Source: Candidatus Nitrosopumilus sp. SW (lineage in GTDB: Archaea > Thermoproteota > Nitrososphaeria > Nitrososphaerales > Nitrosopumilaceae). From it: DNA of 64,000 nt. This document shows, one piece after another, positions 1-8,600 of this stretch. The notes beneath the pieces are model-generated. The model saw nothing but the letters and a program-made list of their open reading frames with translations. It searched no databases and was not told the origin of the DNA. A program made the position numbers and the translations under genes. Numbering within the stretch: the stretch's first letter is position 1; every line of letters starts with the position of its first letter. The DNA is taken from the NCBI RefSeq assembly GCF_006740685.1, contig NZ_CP035425.1, forward strand, positions 1-64,000. Direction: 5' to 3'.

Positions 1-1
1 T

Positions 2-310
2 AAAATGCTTGGTGTTACTCAGGCTGCAGTTAGTAATTACATTAGAGGAACACGAGGTGACCCATCATTAATTGCAAAACTTTTGGCAGAAAAACAAGTT
101 TCAGATATGATTGATGAACTAAGTGAAAATCTTTCATCTGATATGGCATACACTCCATCAAGCCTATCCAAATTCATTGGATTGTGTAACTATATCAAAT
201 CCAGTCTGTTAATTTGTGAGATACATCACAACTTGGAATCTAATATTGATGAACAAGTTTGCAAAGAATGTGAAAACATGCTCCTTAAAGGTCCTGGTAG
301 CGTTTACTAA
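2..310 (+). CDS. HTH transcriptional regulator, N-terminus cut by window edge
   Basis: The reading frame is open to the left edge, so the true start lies outside. The first visible residues (LGVTQAAVSNYIRGTRGDP) are the recognition-helix half of a Cro/C1-type helix-turn-helix, followed by about 75 residues that include a C-terminal C-x2-C pair (VCKECENML). Archaeal HTH proteins of this kind are usually DNA-binding regulators; the target is unknown. It converges on the Alba gene and overlaps its 3' end by 4 bp. An internal ATG at 5 sits inside the HTH and is unlikely to be the start. Confidence 0.7.
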   Translation, partial: KMLGVTQAAVSNYIRGTRGDPSLIAKLLAEKQVSDMIDELSENLSSDMAYTPSSLSKFIGLCNYIKSSLLICEIHHNLESNIDEQVCKECENMLLKGPGSVY

Positions 311-621
311 ATTTTTACTAAAACAATTTCTATAGTTGATGTCATTCTTCCGATACCAGCTACTGCATCCGTATCAAGTTTAATTTTTTCTACTTTGGAA
401 TTTCCATTTAACATCTTTTCTGTAATGATATTTGCAACTGCCACTGCATTTGGAATTGAATTTCCTTTTGATTTGATTATGACCTTTTTTTTACTACCTA
501 ACATAGATAACACATCTAATGCTGATTGCATTACAGGATCATTTCCAATATACGCTATAGTTTCATCAGACTTTTTGGTCTGCTCTTGACCATGCGGTTC
601 ACGTGTCTCGTCCATGAGCAT
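307..621 (-). CDS. alba: DNA/RNA-binding chromatin protein Alba
   Basis: 104 aa, close to the family's usual size plus a roughly 18-residue polar N-terminal tail. Family hallmarks are visible: an ETIAYIGNDPVMQSALDVL strand-helix start, then a basic loop and the IIKSKGNSIPNAVAVANII segment that carries the DNA-contacting lysines. Alba dimers coat archaeal DNA and RNA. It ends in a convergent 4-bp overlap with the upstream HTH gene. The start at 621 is the first ATG; the codon two residues later (MDE) is an equally possible start. Confidence 0.93.
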   Translation of the reverse strand: MLMDETREPHGQEQTKKSDETIAYIGNDPVMQSALDVLSMLGSKKKVIIKSKGNSIPNAVAVANIITEKMLNGNSKVEKIKLDTDAVAGIGRMTSTIEIVLVKI

Positions 622-672
622 TATTCAACAATCAGCAAGTTTGTCTTCTTTTAAGTTTTATCGACCATTGAT

Positions 673-1221
673 TCATTTTTCAAAATAGTCGATAGGAATA
701 TTTTGATAATCTCCATTTGGAAGAACTCTTCTGATTGTGATTGGGATCACTCTTTGTTCTAATTCTTCCATTGATATATCCAATGATATTCTTGCAGTTT
801 TTGGAATTGGGATAAATGGTGGTGCTCCTAAAGACAACTGCAATGCCCTTGCACCCATAATTCTTGCCTTTTCAAATCTAGTTAGTGTTGGTGGACCAAT
901 TGTAATCTTATTCTTTTCACAAGGAATCTCTACTGGTTCATGTTCTTCTATTGTTTCAACAATTTCTCTTTCTTCAATTTCTTTAATTCTTTTTTCAAGA
1001 TCATCTTGTTCTTTTTCGGTTAATGGTTCTGCATCAACTTTTTTCTCAATTAGTTTTCGATAAGTATCAAGTGCTTTGTTTAGTCCTGCATTGGTCTCAA
1101 CTTCAATTTCTGCAATTTCTTCTGTTGCAGGAATTTCATCTTCGGCGACTTCTACAACCTCAGTATTATTAGCATCAGACAAGTACGGATTTTTTCTTAA
1201 AACGTTATATAATCTAATCAT
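673..1221 (-). CDS. rpoK: DNA-directed RNA polymerase subunit K with long acidic N-terminal extension
   Basis: The C-terminal ~70 residues match RpoK/Rpb6: LTRFEKARIMGARALQLSLG at about 113-132, then a proline-rich turn and VIPITIRRVLPNGDYQNIPI. This subunit clamps the assembled polymerase. Archaeal RpoK is typically 60-100 aa, whereas this one has about 100 extra N-terminal residues, highly acidic and probably helical (many E/K). The gene is divergent from a cyclophilin-like gene; the proposed starts are only ~13 bp apart, so each promoter would lie inside the other gene or the start assignments need refining. Confidence 0.88.
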   Translation of the reverse strand: MIRLYNVLRKNPYLSDANNTEVVEVAEDEIPATEEIAEIEVETNAGLNKALDTYRKLIEKKVDAEPLTEKEQDDLEKRIKEIEEREIVETIEEHEPVEIPCEKNKITIGPPTLTRFEKARIMGARALQLSLGAPPFIPIPKTARISLDISMEELEQRVIPITIRRVLPNGDYQNIPIDYFEK

Positions 1222-1234
1222 TTTAGACTACGAA

Positions 1235-1621
1235 TTGAGTACCTCATCTGTATCTAAAAAACAACTGATTTTGGAAATTCGAGGAAAAGCAAAAATCTGC
1301 TGTGATCTGAAACGACATTTGTCCCCTAGAACTGTCGGAACTATTATGAGATCTTTGCCTTTGGAAGGACATGCGCATCTTTTGGGAAAAAGTATTGTTT
1401 ACTTTGAAACATCAGTTGATTCTGGTATAGAGCGAGCAAGATCTGAATTCAAAAAAGGAGACGTTGCATTTTTGCCTTCTTCTGGAAGTTTTTGTTTTTT
1501 TACAAACGATGTTGCTTCTGCAAAAACAATGACTCCCATTGGCAAGTTATCTGATAATATTGATGCATTAAAGGATGTTAAATCTGGAGATGTGTTGTGT
1601 ATCTATGAAGAAACTGCTTGA
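1235..1621 (+). CDS. Cyclophilin-like fold protein (TM1367-type)
   Basis: About 128 aa from a TTG start at 1235. No ATG is available until residue 38, inside the domain, and a longer upstream frame runs antisense through rpoK. The pattern EIRGKAKICCDLKRHLSPRT, then FETSVDSG, RSEFKKGDVAFLPSSGSFCFF and TPIGKLSDNIDALK resembles the small cyclophilin-like family of TM1367 (PF04126). Catalytic activity is unproven for that family. The 3' end overlaps the convergent S25e gene by 19 bp. The start is uncertain; the family call rests on pattern memory. Confidence 0.65.
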   Translation: MSTSSVSKKQLILEIRGKAKICCDLKRHLSPRTVGTIMRSLPLEGHAHLLGKSIVYFETSVDSGIERARSEFKKGDVAFLPSSGSFCFFTNDVASAKTMTPIGKLSDNIDALKDVKSGDVLCIYEETA

Positions 1622-1914
1622 TACAAGTGATGTCCCGAATAACCGCCAACTCTTTTGACAATTCCTTTTTCTGCTGATTCTTTTAGAAATTTGTTTGCTG
1701 CAGAAATTTTTACTCCTGTTTGTCTTGCCATATCTTGAACAGTAATTACTTTGGCACTTTGGATGATCTTCATTGCTTGTTGTTCATTAACCATAACTGT
1801 GATCTCTGCTTTCTTTGGACCGCCTTCACCTTTGTCCTTCTTACTCTTCTTAGATTCTTTAGAACCAGATGATGTGTCTTTTTTTGCAACAGTTGGTTTC
1901 TTTGCTCCACCCAT
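1603..1914 (-). CDS. rps25e: Small-subunit ribosomal protein S25e
   Basis: About 103 aa from the ATG at 1914 (MGGAKKPTVAKKD). The frame stays open further upstream, but that sequence does not look like the family. A lysine/serine-rich N-terminal tail (about residues 5-33) is followed by the winged-helix core: QQAMKIIQSAKVITVQDMAR, then GVKISAANKFLKESAEKG and the basic VKRVGGYSGHHLY end. S25e is an archaeal/eukaryal ribosomal protein of the small-subunit head. It is monocistronic here and converges with the cyclophilin-like gene. Confidence 0.92.
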   Translation of the reverse strand: MGGAKKPTVAKKDTSSGSKESKKSKKDKGEGGPKKAEITVMVNEQQAMKIIQSAKVITVQDMARQTGVKISAANKFLKESAEKGIVKRVGGYSGHHLYQAVSS

Positions 1915-2012
1915 AACCTCAGAAAAAAATATTCCTCTTATAAACGATGAACCTACGATTTGTTTGTCATTAGAATTTTCAAATATAAATAACATCTTGG
2001 ATATGAGATTGT

Positions 2013-2225
2013 ATGGGAGTAGTATCAAAAGGCGCAAAATGTAATGTTGATGGGTGTGACAATGATGGTGCACGTTCACTAAATACTACCAAAGTTGAGA
2101 ATGCTGGTTTGCGAGTAAATTCCGCAGGCAAAAAAACAGTTCTCTGCAAAGAACATTACAAAGAATACAAAAAGGAATCTAAAGATGACCGTGATCTTGA
2201 GCGGGCAAGATTTGACAAGTTTTAG
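2013..2225 (+). CDS. Small putative zinc-binding protein
   Basis: 70 aa with C-x4-C (CNVDGC) near residue 10 and a second C-x2-H (LCKEH) near residue 45, a spacing that could bind one zinc. The C-terminal tail is highly charged and lysine-rich. It lies divergently from S25e (starts ~100 bp apart) and overlaps the stop of deoxyhypusine synthase by 4 bp. Similar C-x4-C...C-x2-H layouts recur at 33181 and 49898 in this window. Function unknown. Confidence 0.75.
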   Translation: MGVVSKGAKCNVDGCDNDGARSLNTTKVENAGLRVNSAGKKTVLCKEHYKEYKKESKDDRDLERARFDKF

Positions 2226-3319
2226 TTTTTCTTCTTTGATCTTTTCTTGTTTACTGGATTTTTGAAATAATCATTACTTAGTTTTTCATACATCTTGTCT
2301 AATTTTTTATATAATCTCTTTGGTTTTCTTGTTTTTTGATTACTTAGAACATACAATGCAAGAATCGGAAATGCAATTGTAGCATCTGCATACACTGTAA
2401 TTATCCCGTGGTGTGCATCTTGAACCTTACCCCAGCTTTTTCCTTCTTGTAATGTAGCTCCTGACAATCCTCCAGTGTCAGGTCTTGCATCAGTTATCTG
2501 TATGATATAGTCTTGCCCTCCATCATCTCTTCTTAAAATCTGGTCTAACAACGGACCTGTTTGCTGAGCTGTGTTCTTTGGAACTCCTCCTCCTAATTCT
2601 AAAATGCCTGATTTTTTAGAGTCATAAAGAATAGCTGCTTGTTCAATTATTTCTCTTACAAAGTCTAAACTGTATGTTTTATCTTGTAATCTATGTACTG
2701 CAAGATTTAGTGCAAGGGATGAATCTTTCATAGTTGAAATGTATACTGGAACATCATAATCATATGCCGTTGCAATGAAACTTTTTTCTGGATGTTTTGA
2801 TTTTTCTTTACTAATTTTACCCATTAAATTACAAAATTCAGCTGTAGTGAAAGGTTTGTCTGTAAATTCATCTTCAAACATTTTTTGAATTACTTTATCT
2901 TCTGCTTCTAATGTTTCATAGAATTTAATGTAAACGTCTCTGATTCTAACAATTTCATTTTCGTATAATTTCATATCATCTACATCAAAACTGCCTTGTT
3001 TCACTGGAAATCCCCATGCAAAATGATCTTCATGATACACATTTGCACCCGTAGTAATTATCCAATCTACAAACCCTCTTTCAATTAATGTCTTAATGAT
3101 ACCCCCAAACCCTACTGGTGTCATTGCACCTGAAACTGTAAGACAGATTGTTGCGTTTTCTTTAATCATTTTTGCATAAAGTTTTGCAGCTTCTCCTAAT
3201 TGCCTACCATTAAATCCTGAACTTGCAAAAACATTTACCAAATCCTCTATCGTCATTTTAGGATCTAATTTGATGTGAGGAATATCTTTACCATGAAATT
3301 TGTGTGGGTCCACGACCAC
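2222..3319 (-). CDS. dhs: Deoxyhypusine synthase
   Basis: 365 aa, normal for the family. It transfers the aminobutyl group of spermidine to a lysine of aIF5A, the first step of hypusine formation. Visible hallmarks are the N-terminal LTVSGAMTPVGFGGIIKTLI nucleotide-binding region, TTGANVYHED, GILELGGGVPKN and the active-site SWGKV, whose lysine is about residue 298. The C-terminus ends in a lysine-rich tail. Convergent with the zinc microprotein at 2013. No aIF5A gene lies nearby. Confidence 0.93.
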   Translation of the reverse strand: MVVDPHKFHGKDIPHIKLDPKMTIEDLVNVFASSGFNGRQLGEAAKLYAKMIKENATICLTVSGAMTPVGFGGIIKTLIERGFVDWIITTGANVYHEDHFAWGFPVKQGSFDVDDMKLYENEIVRIRDVYIKFYETLEAEDKVIQKMFEDEFTDKPFTTAEFCNLMGKISKEKSKHPEKSFIATAYDYDVPVYISTMKDSSLALNLAVHRLQDKTYSLDFVREIIEQAAILYDSKKSGILELGGGVPKNTAQQTGPLLDQILRRDDGGQDYIIQITDARPDTGGLSGATLQEGKSWGKVQDAHHGIITVYADATIAFPILALYVLSNQKTRKPKRLYKKLDKMYEKLSNDYFKNPVNKKRSKKKN

Positions 3320-3398
3320 AAAACCATTTTACTGTAAATAATACTTGCGTAAAACCTGGAAATATTACTTAATTAGGAATGCACAAAAATAACATTGG

Positions 3399-3734
3399 AT
3401 GGACATAATTGATTTACATGATCCTCAAAGAGTAAATAGATCTCCTGATGCTGTTGAAATTTTACTTTCATCAGGTAACTTTATGCAAGATGAATTCAAA
3501 ATTTCCAAAGTAGAACTTCGTCTTTATCTGGAAAAAACTGATGAAAAACTTGGTGATTATTCTCTCATTACATCGTTTGTTAAAACGGACAAAGGCAGTG
3601 TAGAAATGATGTATGATGAGGGATTTCGTGGGAAAGATCCTTTGAAACGGGCATCTACATTTCTTACCTCTAATTTGGGCATATCTGGATTGATTTTACG
3701 TTCAGTAATTTCATTACGAGGAAAACTAGAATAG
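3399..3734 (+). CDS. Conserved-looking hypothetical protein
   Basis: 111 aa soluble protein starting MDIIDLHDPQ, with no motif I recognise. It alternates hydrophobic strands and charged residues and ends in a hydrophobic helix (LGISGLILRSVISLRGKL). The start is preceded by an A/T-rich stretch suited to an archaeal TATA promoter. It is the last ordinary gene before the tandem-repeat field, and the 32-bp array begins about 50 bp after its stop. Function unknown. Confidence 0.65.
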   Translation: MDIIDLHDPQRVNRSPDAVEILLSSGNFMQDEFKISKVELRLYLEKTDEKLGDYSLITSFVKTDKGSVEMMYDEGFRGKDPLKRASTFLTSNLGISGLILRSVISLRGKLE

Positions 3735-3757
3735 ATTTTCATTTTCCTTAATCTTCC

Positions 3758-3766
3758 TATAAAAAT
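3758..3766 (+). promoter_or_regulatory. Candidate TATA box in front of the 32-bp repeat array
   Basis: TATAAAAAT is centred about 25-27 bp before the first repeat ATG at 3789, the normal archaeal TATA-to-start distance. Transcription from it would begin at the first repeat and be leaderless on that ATG. It is seen in the sequence; promoter activity is inferred. Confidence 0.4.
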
Positions 3767-3786
3767 TTTAGAGGATGTCATTTTAT

Positions 3787-3967
3787 CTATGACTTACACT
3801 ACCGATCTGCCTACTGGTCTATGACTTACACTACCGATCTGCCTACTGGTCTATGACTTACACTACCGATCTGCCTACTGGTCTATGACTTACACTACCG
3901 ATCTGCCTACTGGTCTATGACTTACACTACCGATCTGCCTACTGGTCTATGACTTACACTACCGATT
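3787..3967 (+). repeat. 32-bp tandem array, 5 full copies plus a partial sixth
   Basis: Unit CTATGACTTACACTACCGAT plus a 12-base remainder, with copies beginning at 3787, 3819, 3851, 3883, 3915 and a truncated one at 3947. The copies are identical. Each contains an open mini-ORF (MTYTTDLPTGL) whose TGA overlaps the next copy's ATG as ATGA; the last runs to a TAG at 3988-3990. A short ORF at 3775 (MSFYL) joins the first unit the same way. No spacers and no dyad, so it is not a CRISPR. Confidence 0.95.
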
Positions 3968-4049
3968 TGCATATAAATACAGAATTTTAGATGATCAATT
4001 ATTCTATACATGATTGTCTGTTTCATATAGAATTTTTATTCACAATTTT

Positions 4050-4621
4050 ACTAGTCTCACAGCTTACCTCACTTTACTAGTCTCACAGCTTACCTCACTT
4101 TACTAGTCTCACAGCTTACCTCACTTTACTAGTCTTACAGCTTACCTCACTTTACTAGTCTCACAGCTTACCTCACTTTACTAGTCTCACAGCTTACCTC
4201 ACTTTACTAGTCTCACAGCTTACCTCACTTTACTAGTCTCACAGCTTACCTCACTTTACTAGTCTCACAGCTTACCTCACTTTACTAGTCTCACAGCTTA
4301 CCTCACTTTACTAGTCTCACAGCTTACCTCACTTTACTAGTCTCACAGCTTACCTCACTTTACTAGTCTCACAGCTTACCTCACTTTACTAGTCTCACAG
4401 CTTACCTCACTTTACTAGTCTCACAGCTTACCTCACTTTACTAGTCTCACAGCTTACCTCACTTTACTAGTCTCACAGCTTACCTCACTTTACTAGTCTC
4501 ACAGCTTACCTCACTTTACTAGTCTCACAGCTTACCTCACTTTACTAGTCTCACAGCTTACCTCACTTTACTAGTCTCACAGCTTACCTCACTTTACTAG
4601 TCTCACAGCTTACCTCACTTT
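4050..4621. repeat. 26-bp tandem array, 22 copies
   Basis: Unit ACTAGTCTCACAGCTTACCT followed by CACTTT, repeated 22 times without spacers. The only difference I saw is one C-to-T change in the fourth copy (near 4135). 26 is not a multiple of 3, and stops appear in every forward frame, so it is non-coding. It follows the 32-bp array after about 80 bp and directly precedes the 52-bp array. Confidence 0.95.
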
Positions 4622-4634
4622 AGTTTGTCAGTCA

Positions 4635-4915
4635 TGCTCTAACTTTGAAAATTACTACACCAATAACACATTCCTATCTAGATCTATGTTCTAACTTTGA
4701 AAATTACTACACCAATAACACATTCCTATCTAGATCTATGTTCTAACTTTGAAAATTACTACACCAATAACACATTCCTATCTAGATCTATGTTCTAACT
4801 TTGAAAATTACTACACCAATAACACATTCCTATCTAGATCTATGTTCTAACTTTGAAAATTACTACACCAATAACCCATTCCTATCTAGATCTATGTTCT
4901 AACTTTGAAAATTAC
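4635..4915. repeat. 52-bp tandem array, 5 full copies plus a partial sixth
   Basis: The unit begins TGTTCTAACTTTGAAAATTA and ends TAGATCTA, starting at 4635, 4687, 4739, 4791, 4843 and a partial copy at 4895. The first copy has C for T at its third base, and the fifth has AACCCATT instead of AACACATT. The unit length is exactly twice that of the neighbouring 26-bp array, though the sequences do not look related. On the minus strand each unit holds a 10-codon ORF (MCYWCSNFQS), which may be chance. Confidence 0.93.
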
Positions 4916-5125
4916 TTGACTTTGCATCTTATTTTGAATTATTTTTGTATGTATTATGTTATTTTGATCTATAAGACTAAAATATTTAGAAAAATTTTTG
5001 TAACTTCTAAAAATTATTGATGTAAACATGGTCGATCTGTTGATTGATTTCTATTTAATATAATATTTTAATTCTGGTTTATTTTCTGTCACTGCATATT
5101 TTTTAAAATTATTTCGGTTCCCATC
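4916..5125. other. AT-rich spacer between arrays; no gene seen
   Basis: About 210 bp of very AT-rich sequence between the 52-bp and 12-bp arrays. I find no convincing reading frame, RNA gene or strong dyad. Confidence 0.6.
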
Positions 5126-5605
5126 ATTATTTTCTAAATTATTTTCTAAATTATTTTCTAAATTATTTTCTAAATTATTTTCTAAATTATTTTCTAAATT
5201 ATTTTCTAAATTATTTTCTAAATTATTTTCTAAATTATTTTCTAAATTATTTTCTAAATTATTTTCTAAATTATTTTCTAAATTATTTTCTAAATTATTT
5301 TCTAAATTATTTTCTAAATTATTTTCTAAATTATTTTCTAAATTATTTTCTAAATTATTTTCTAAATTATTTTCTAAATTATTTTCTAAATTATTTTCTA
5401 AATTATTTTCTAAATTATTTTCTAAATTATTTTCTAAATTATTTTCTAAATTATTTTCTAAATTATTTTCTAAATTATTTTCTAAATTATTTTCTAAATT
5501 ATTTTCTAAATTATTTTCTAAATTATTTTCTAAATTATTTTCTAAATTATTTTCTAAATTATTTTCTAAATTATTTTCTAAATTATTTTCTAAATTATTT
5601 TCTAA
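5126..5605. repeat. 12-bp tandem array, 40 perfect copies
   Basis: Unit ATTATTTTCTAA repeated 40 times (480 bp) with no substitution visible. One forward frame stays open (Leu-Phe-Ser-Lys repeating) and one reverse frame stays open (Leu-Glu-Asn-Asn repeating), but neither has a start codon tied to the array. It ends about 65 bp before the ATG of the giant repeat protein, so it may affect promoter geometry. Perfect identity implies recent expansion or homogenisation. Confidence 0.95.
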
Positions 5606-5672
5606 ATTTCGTGCCTGGTGTTAGGTCTATTTTTTTATAGCCAGTATTAAATTTGGGAACAGGGGCAAATGA

Positions 5673-8600
5673 ATGAAAGGTATTTTACAAAATGGTAAAA
5701 TTATTTCGTTAAATTTGTGTATGATCTTATTATTTTCAATTATCACATTTTCAATCACTCCTTTAGAAGATAATACGTCAAAAATTATTTTTCCTTTATC
5801 CAAATTATCAGAAGATTCTTTCACTCAAACTAATTTTGATACTGAAAAATTTCAAATTGTAAAAACAGAAATTGATGAAAATTCAAACCTGTTTCAATTA
5901 TCATTAGATGAAGAAATTAAAATCACTGTAAATGAAATTTCTCAAGAAAAGTTGGTTTTTGTAAAGCAAAACATGGAACGAAAAGCTATTTTGGAAAAAA
6001 TCTTTTTTCAATCAAACATTCGTTCAGAATTAGATAAACATGTTTTTGATTTTATGATTTCGATTATGGACTCCAATTTAGAAATACTTGAAAACAATAT
6101 CCAATTCATTGTAATTTCTGATGAGTTTATTGAACATGATTTTTTAAACACCTATTTGAATAGATTGTTTACTTCATCTGTTATCTCTTCGGATTATTTT
6201 TTATCATTAAACTTACCTTTTAATGACTCTTTAACAATTCATTCATTTAATTCTGATGATGTATCAATTATCACATTTTCATTATTTGCTCCTTTCTTTG
6301 GAATTTTATTTGTAATTCCTACAAAAGAATTTTTGATTAGAAAGAAATTCTTTAAAAATTCTATTTCTTTTATGTTTTCGATCTTTTTATTAACTTCTCT
6401 TGTTATTCAACCTGTTTCTGATAATATTGTGATGTTTGTTTATGCTGATTCAACAAACTCTACAAACTTGGATTCATATTTACAATCAACCATCATTATG
6501 GATCCTGAACCTGGTGTGGATGACATTGTAATGGATCCTGAACCTGGTGTGGATGACATTGTAAATGTTGGCTCTGTTAACGCCACATCTGTTGGCTCTG
6601 TTAACGCCACATCTGTTGGCTCTGTTAACGCCACATCTGTTGGCTCTGTTAACGCCACATCTGTTGGCTCTGTTAACGCCACATCTGTTGGCTCTGTTAA
6701 CGCCACATCTGTTGGCTCTGTTAACGCCACATCTGTTGGCTCTGTTAACGCCACATCTGTTGGCTCTATCAATAGTACTGATACAGATCTGCTTAACGCC
6801 ACATCTGTTGGCTCTATCAATAGTACTGATACAGATCTGCTTAACGCCACATCTGTTGGCTCTATCAATAGTACTGATACAGATCTGCTTAACGCCACAT
6901 CTGTTGGCTCTGTTAACGCCACATCTGTTGGCTCTGTTAACGCCACATCTGTTGGCTCTGTTAACGCCACATCTGTTGGCTCTGTTAACGCCACATCTGT
7001 TGGCTCTATCAATAGTACTGATACAGATCTGCTTAACGCCACATCTGTTGGCTCTATCAATAGTACTGATACAGATCTGCTTAACGCCACATCTGTTGGC
7101 TCTGTTAACGCCACATCTGTTGGCTCTGTTAACGCCACATCTGTTGGCTCTATCAATAGTACTGATACAGATCTGCTTAACTCCACATCTGTTGGCTCTG
7201 TTAACGCCACATCTGTTGGCTCTATCAACAGTACTGATACAGATCTGCTTAACTCCACATCTGTTGGCTCTGTTATAATGGATCCTGAACCTGGTGTAGA
7301 TGACATTGTAATGGATCCTGAACCTGGTGTAGATGACATTGTAATGGATCCTGAACCTGGTGTAGATGACATTATAATGGATCCTGAATTCAAAAATATT
7401 GTTTTATTAGAACCAGAAATAATTTCTACTCCAATTCTTGATTCAACTGAACAAACATTCGAACTATCTGAGGATGCAACATTTGAGTTAGAGTTCTTTG
7501 ATGAATATGATGCATTACTATCTGAGATTGAAGAGATTGAATCAGCTGCACAAATACTCTTAACTGAAACAGAATCTAGTCTTACAGAATTAAATGATCC
7601 GGCACTATCTACGCAATCATTTGCTGCAGTTCTTGGAATGATCTTTTCAATTGAATTATTCTTACCAAGTGTTGATGCTGCAAATGGAAATGATGTTGAA
7701 CAAACTAAAACAGAACTTGAATCCCTAAAACAACAACTAGAATCTCTAAAGATTCAAACAGCATCCCTAAAACAATCAGGTAATCTCGATGAAGAATCAG
7801 TCAAAGATCTAAAGAAACAACTAAAATCAATACTAAATGATATCAAGTCAACTGCAAACAAACTAAACGCAAATGACAAAGCACAAGCAGTAAAACTAGA
7901 CAAATCAAGTCATAATGCAAAAAAAATTGTAGATGTTGATACATTTGACAAGAAACAAAATGGAAAATGGCAAGATGATGAAACCGAAATCAATACAGAA
8001 GTTTTTGATTCCAAAGGAAACAAGGTAGACATTAAATCTGAAATTCAGAAAAACAGAGATGGTAAATTCACTATAACATTACTTCCTGATGATATTACCA
8101 CACCTGGTCTCTACAAACTAAAGACAACATTTACCGTAAATGGTGAAACTCACACAGTTGAAGAAGAATTTGCATGGGGTTTGGTATCATTAAACACTGC
8201 AAAGAGCACATATCAATCAGATGAAGATGTAGAATTTATCATTGTAGTTTTAGATTCAGAAGGCCATCCTGTTGCTGGTGCTGATATCTTCATGACCGTG
8301 ACTAGCCCTGCCAATCAAATTACATCCTTATCGACACAAAATGAAATTGTTGATGGTAAAGAAATTGGACTGTATGAGGCAACATATCATACAGAAAATG
8401 TGGATGGAATATACCAAGTATACATCAATGCCCAAACAACAGGAATCAATACTGACTTTAACACAACATTTGGTGTTACAGACTTTGTAGAGTATGATAT
8501 TGTCAGAACAACTCAATCCAAAATCGATCCCACAATAAACCCAAACTTCTTTGATGTCAAAATCGATATTGAGTCATTTACTGGAGTAGACACAATAACA

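Noticed and set aside
1603-2079. N-terminally extended S25e start at 2079
   Set aside because: The extra 55 residues are His/Leu-rich and unlike the family; ATG at 1914 gives a normal S25e.
3787-5605. CRISPR array
   Set aside because: Units are contiguous, without variable spacers, and have no CRISPR-type dyad; no cas genes are nearby.
5126-5605. LFSK or LENN poly-repeat coding frame in the 12-bp array
   Set aside because: Open frames exist but have no start codon or flanking coding sequence.
6440-7393. Long open frames on the other strand and in another frame of the NATSVGS array
   Set aside because: They are artefacts of a repeat unit that is a multiple of 3 and lacks stops in several frames; only the 5673 frame extends into non-repeat protein.
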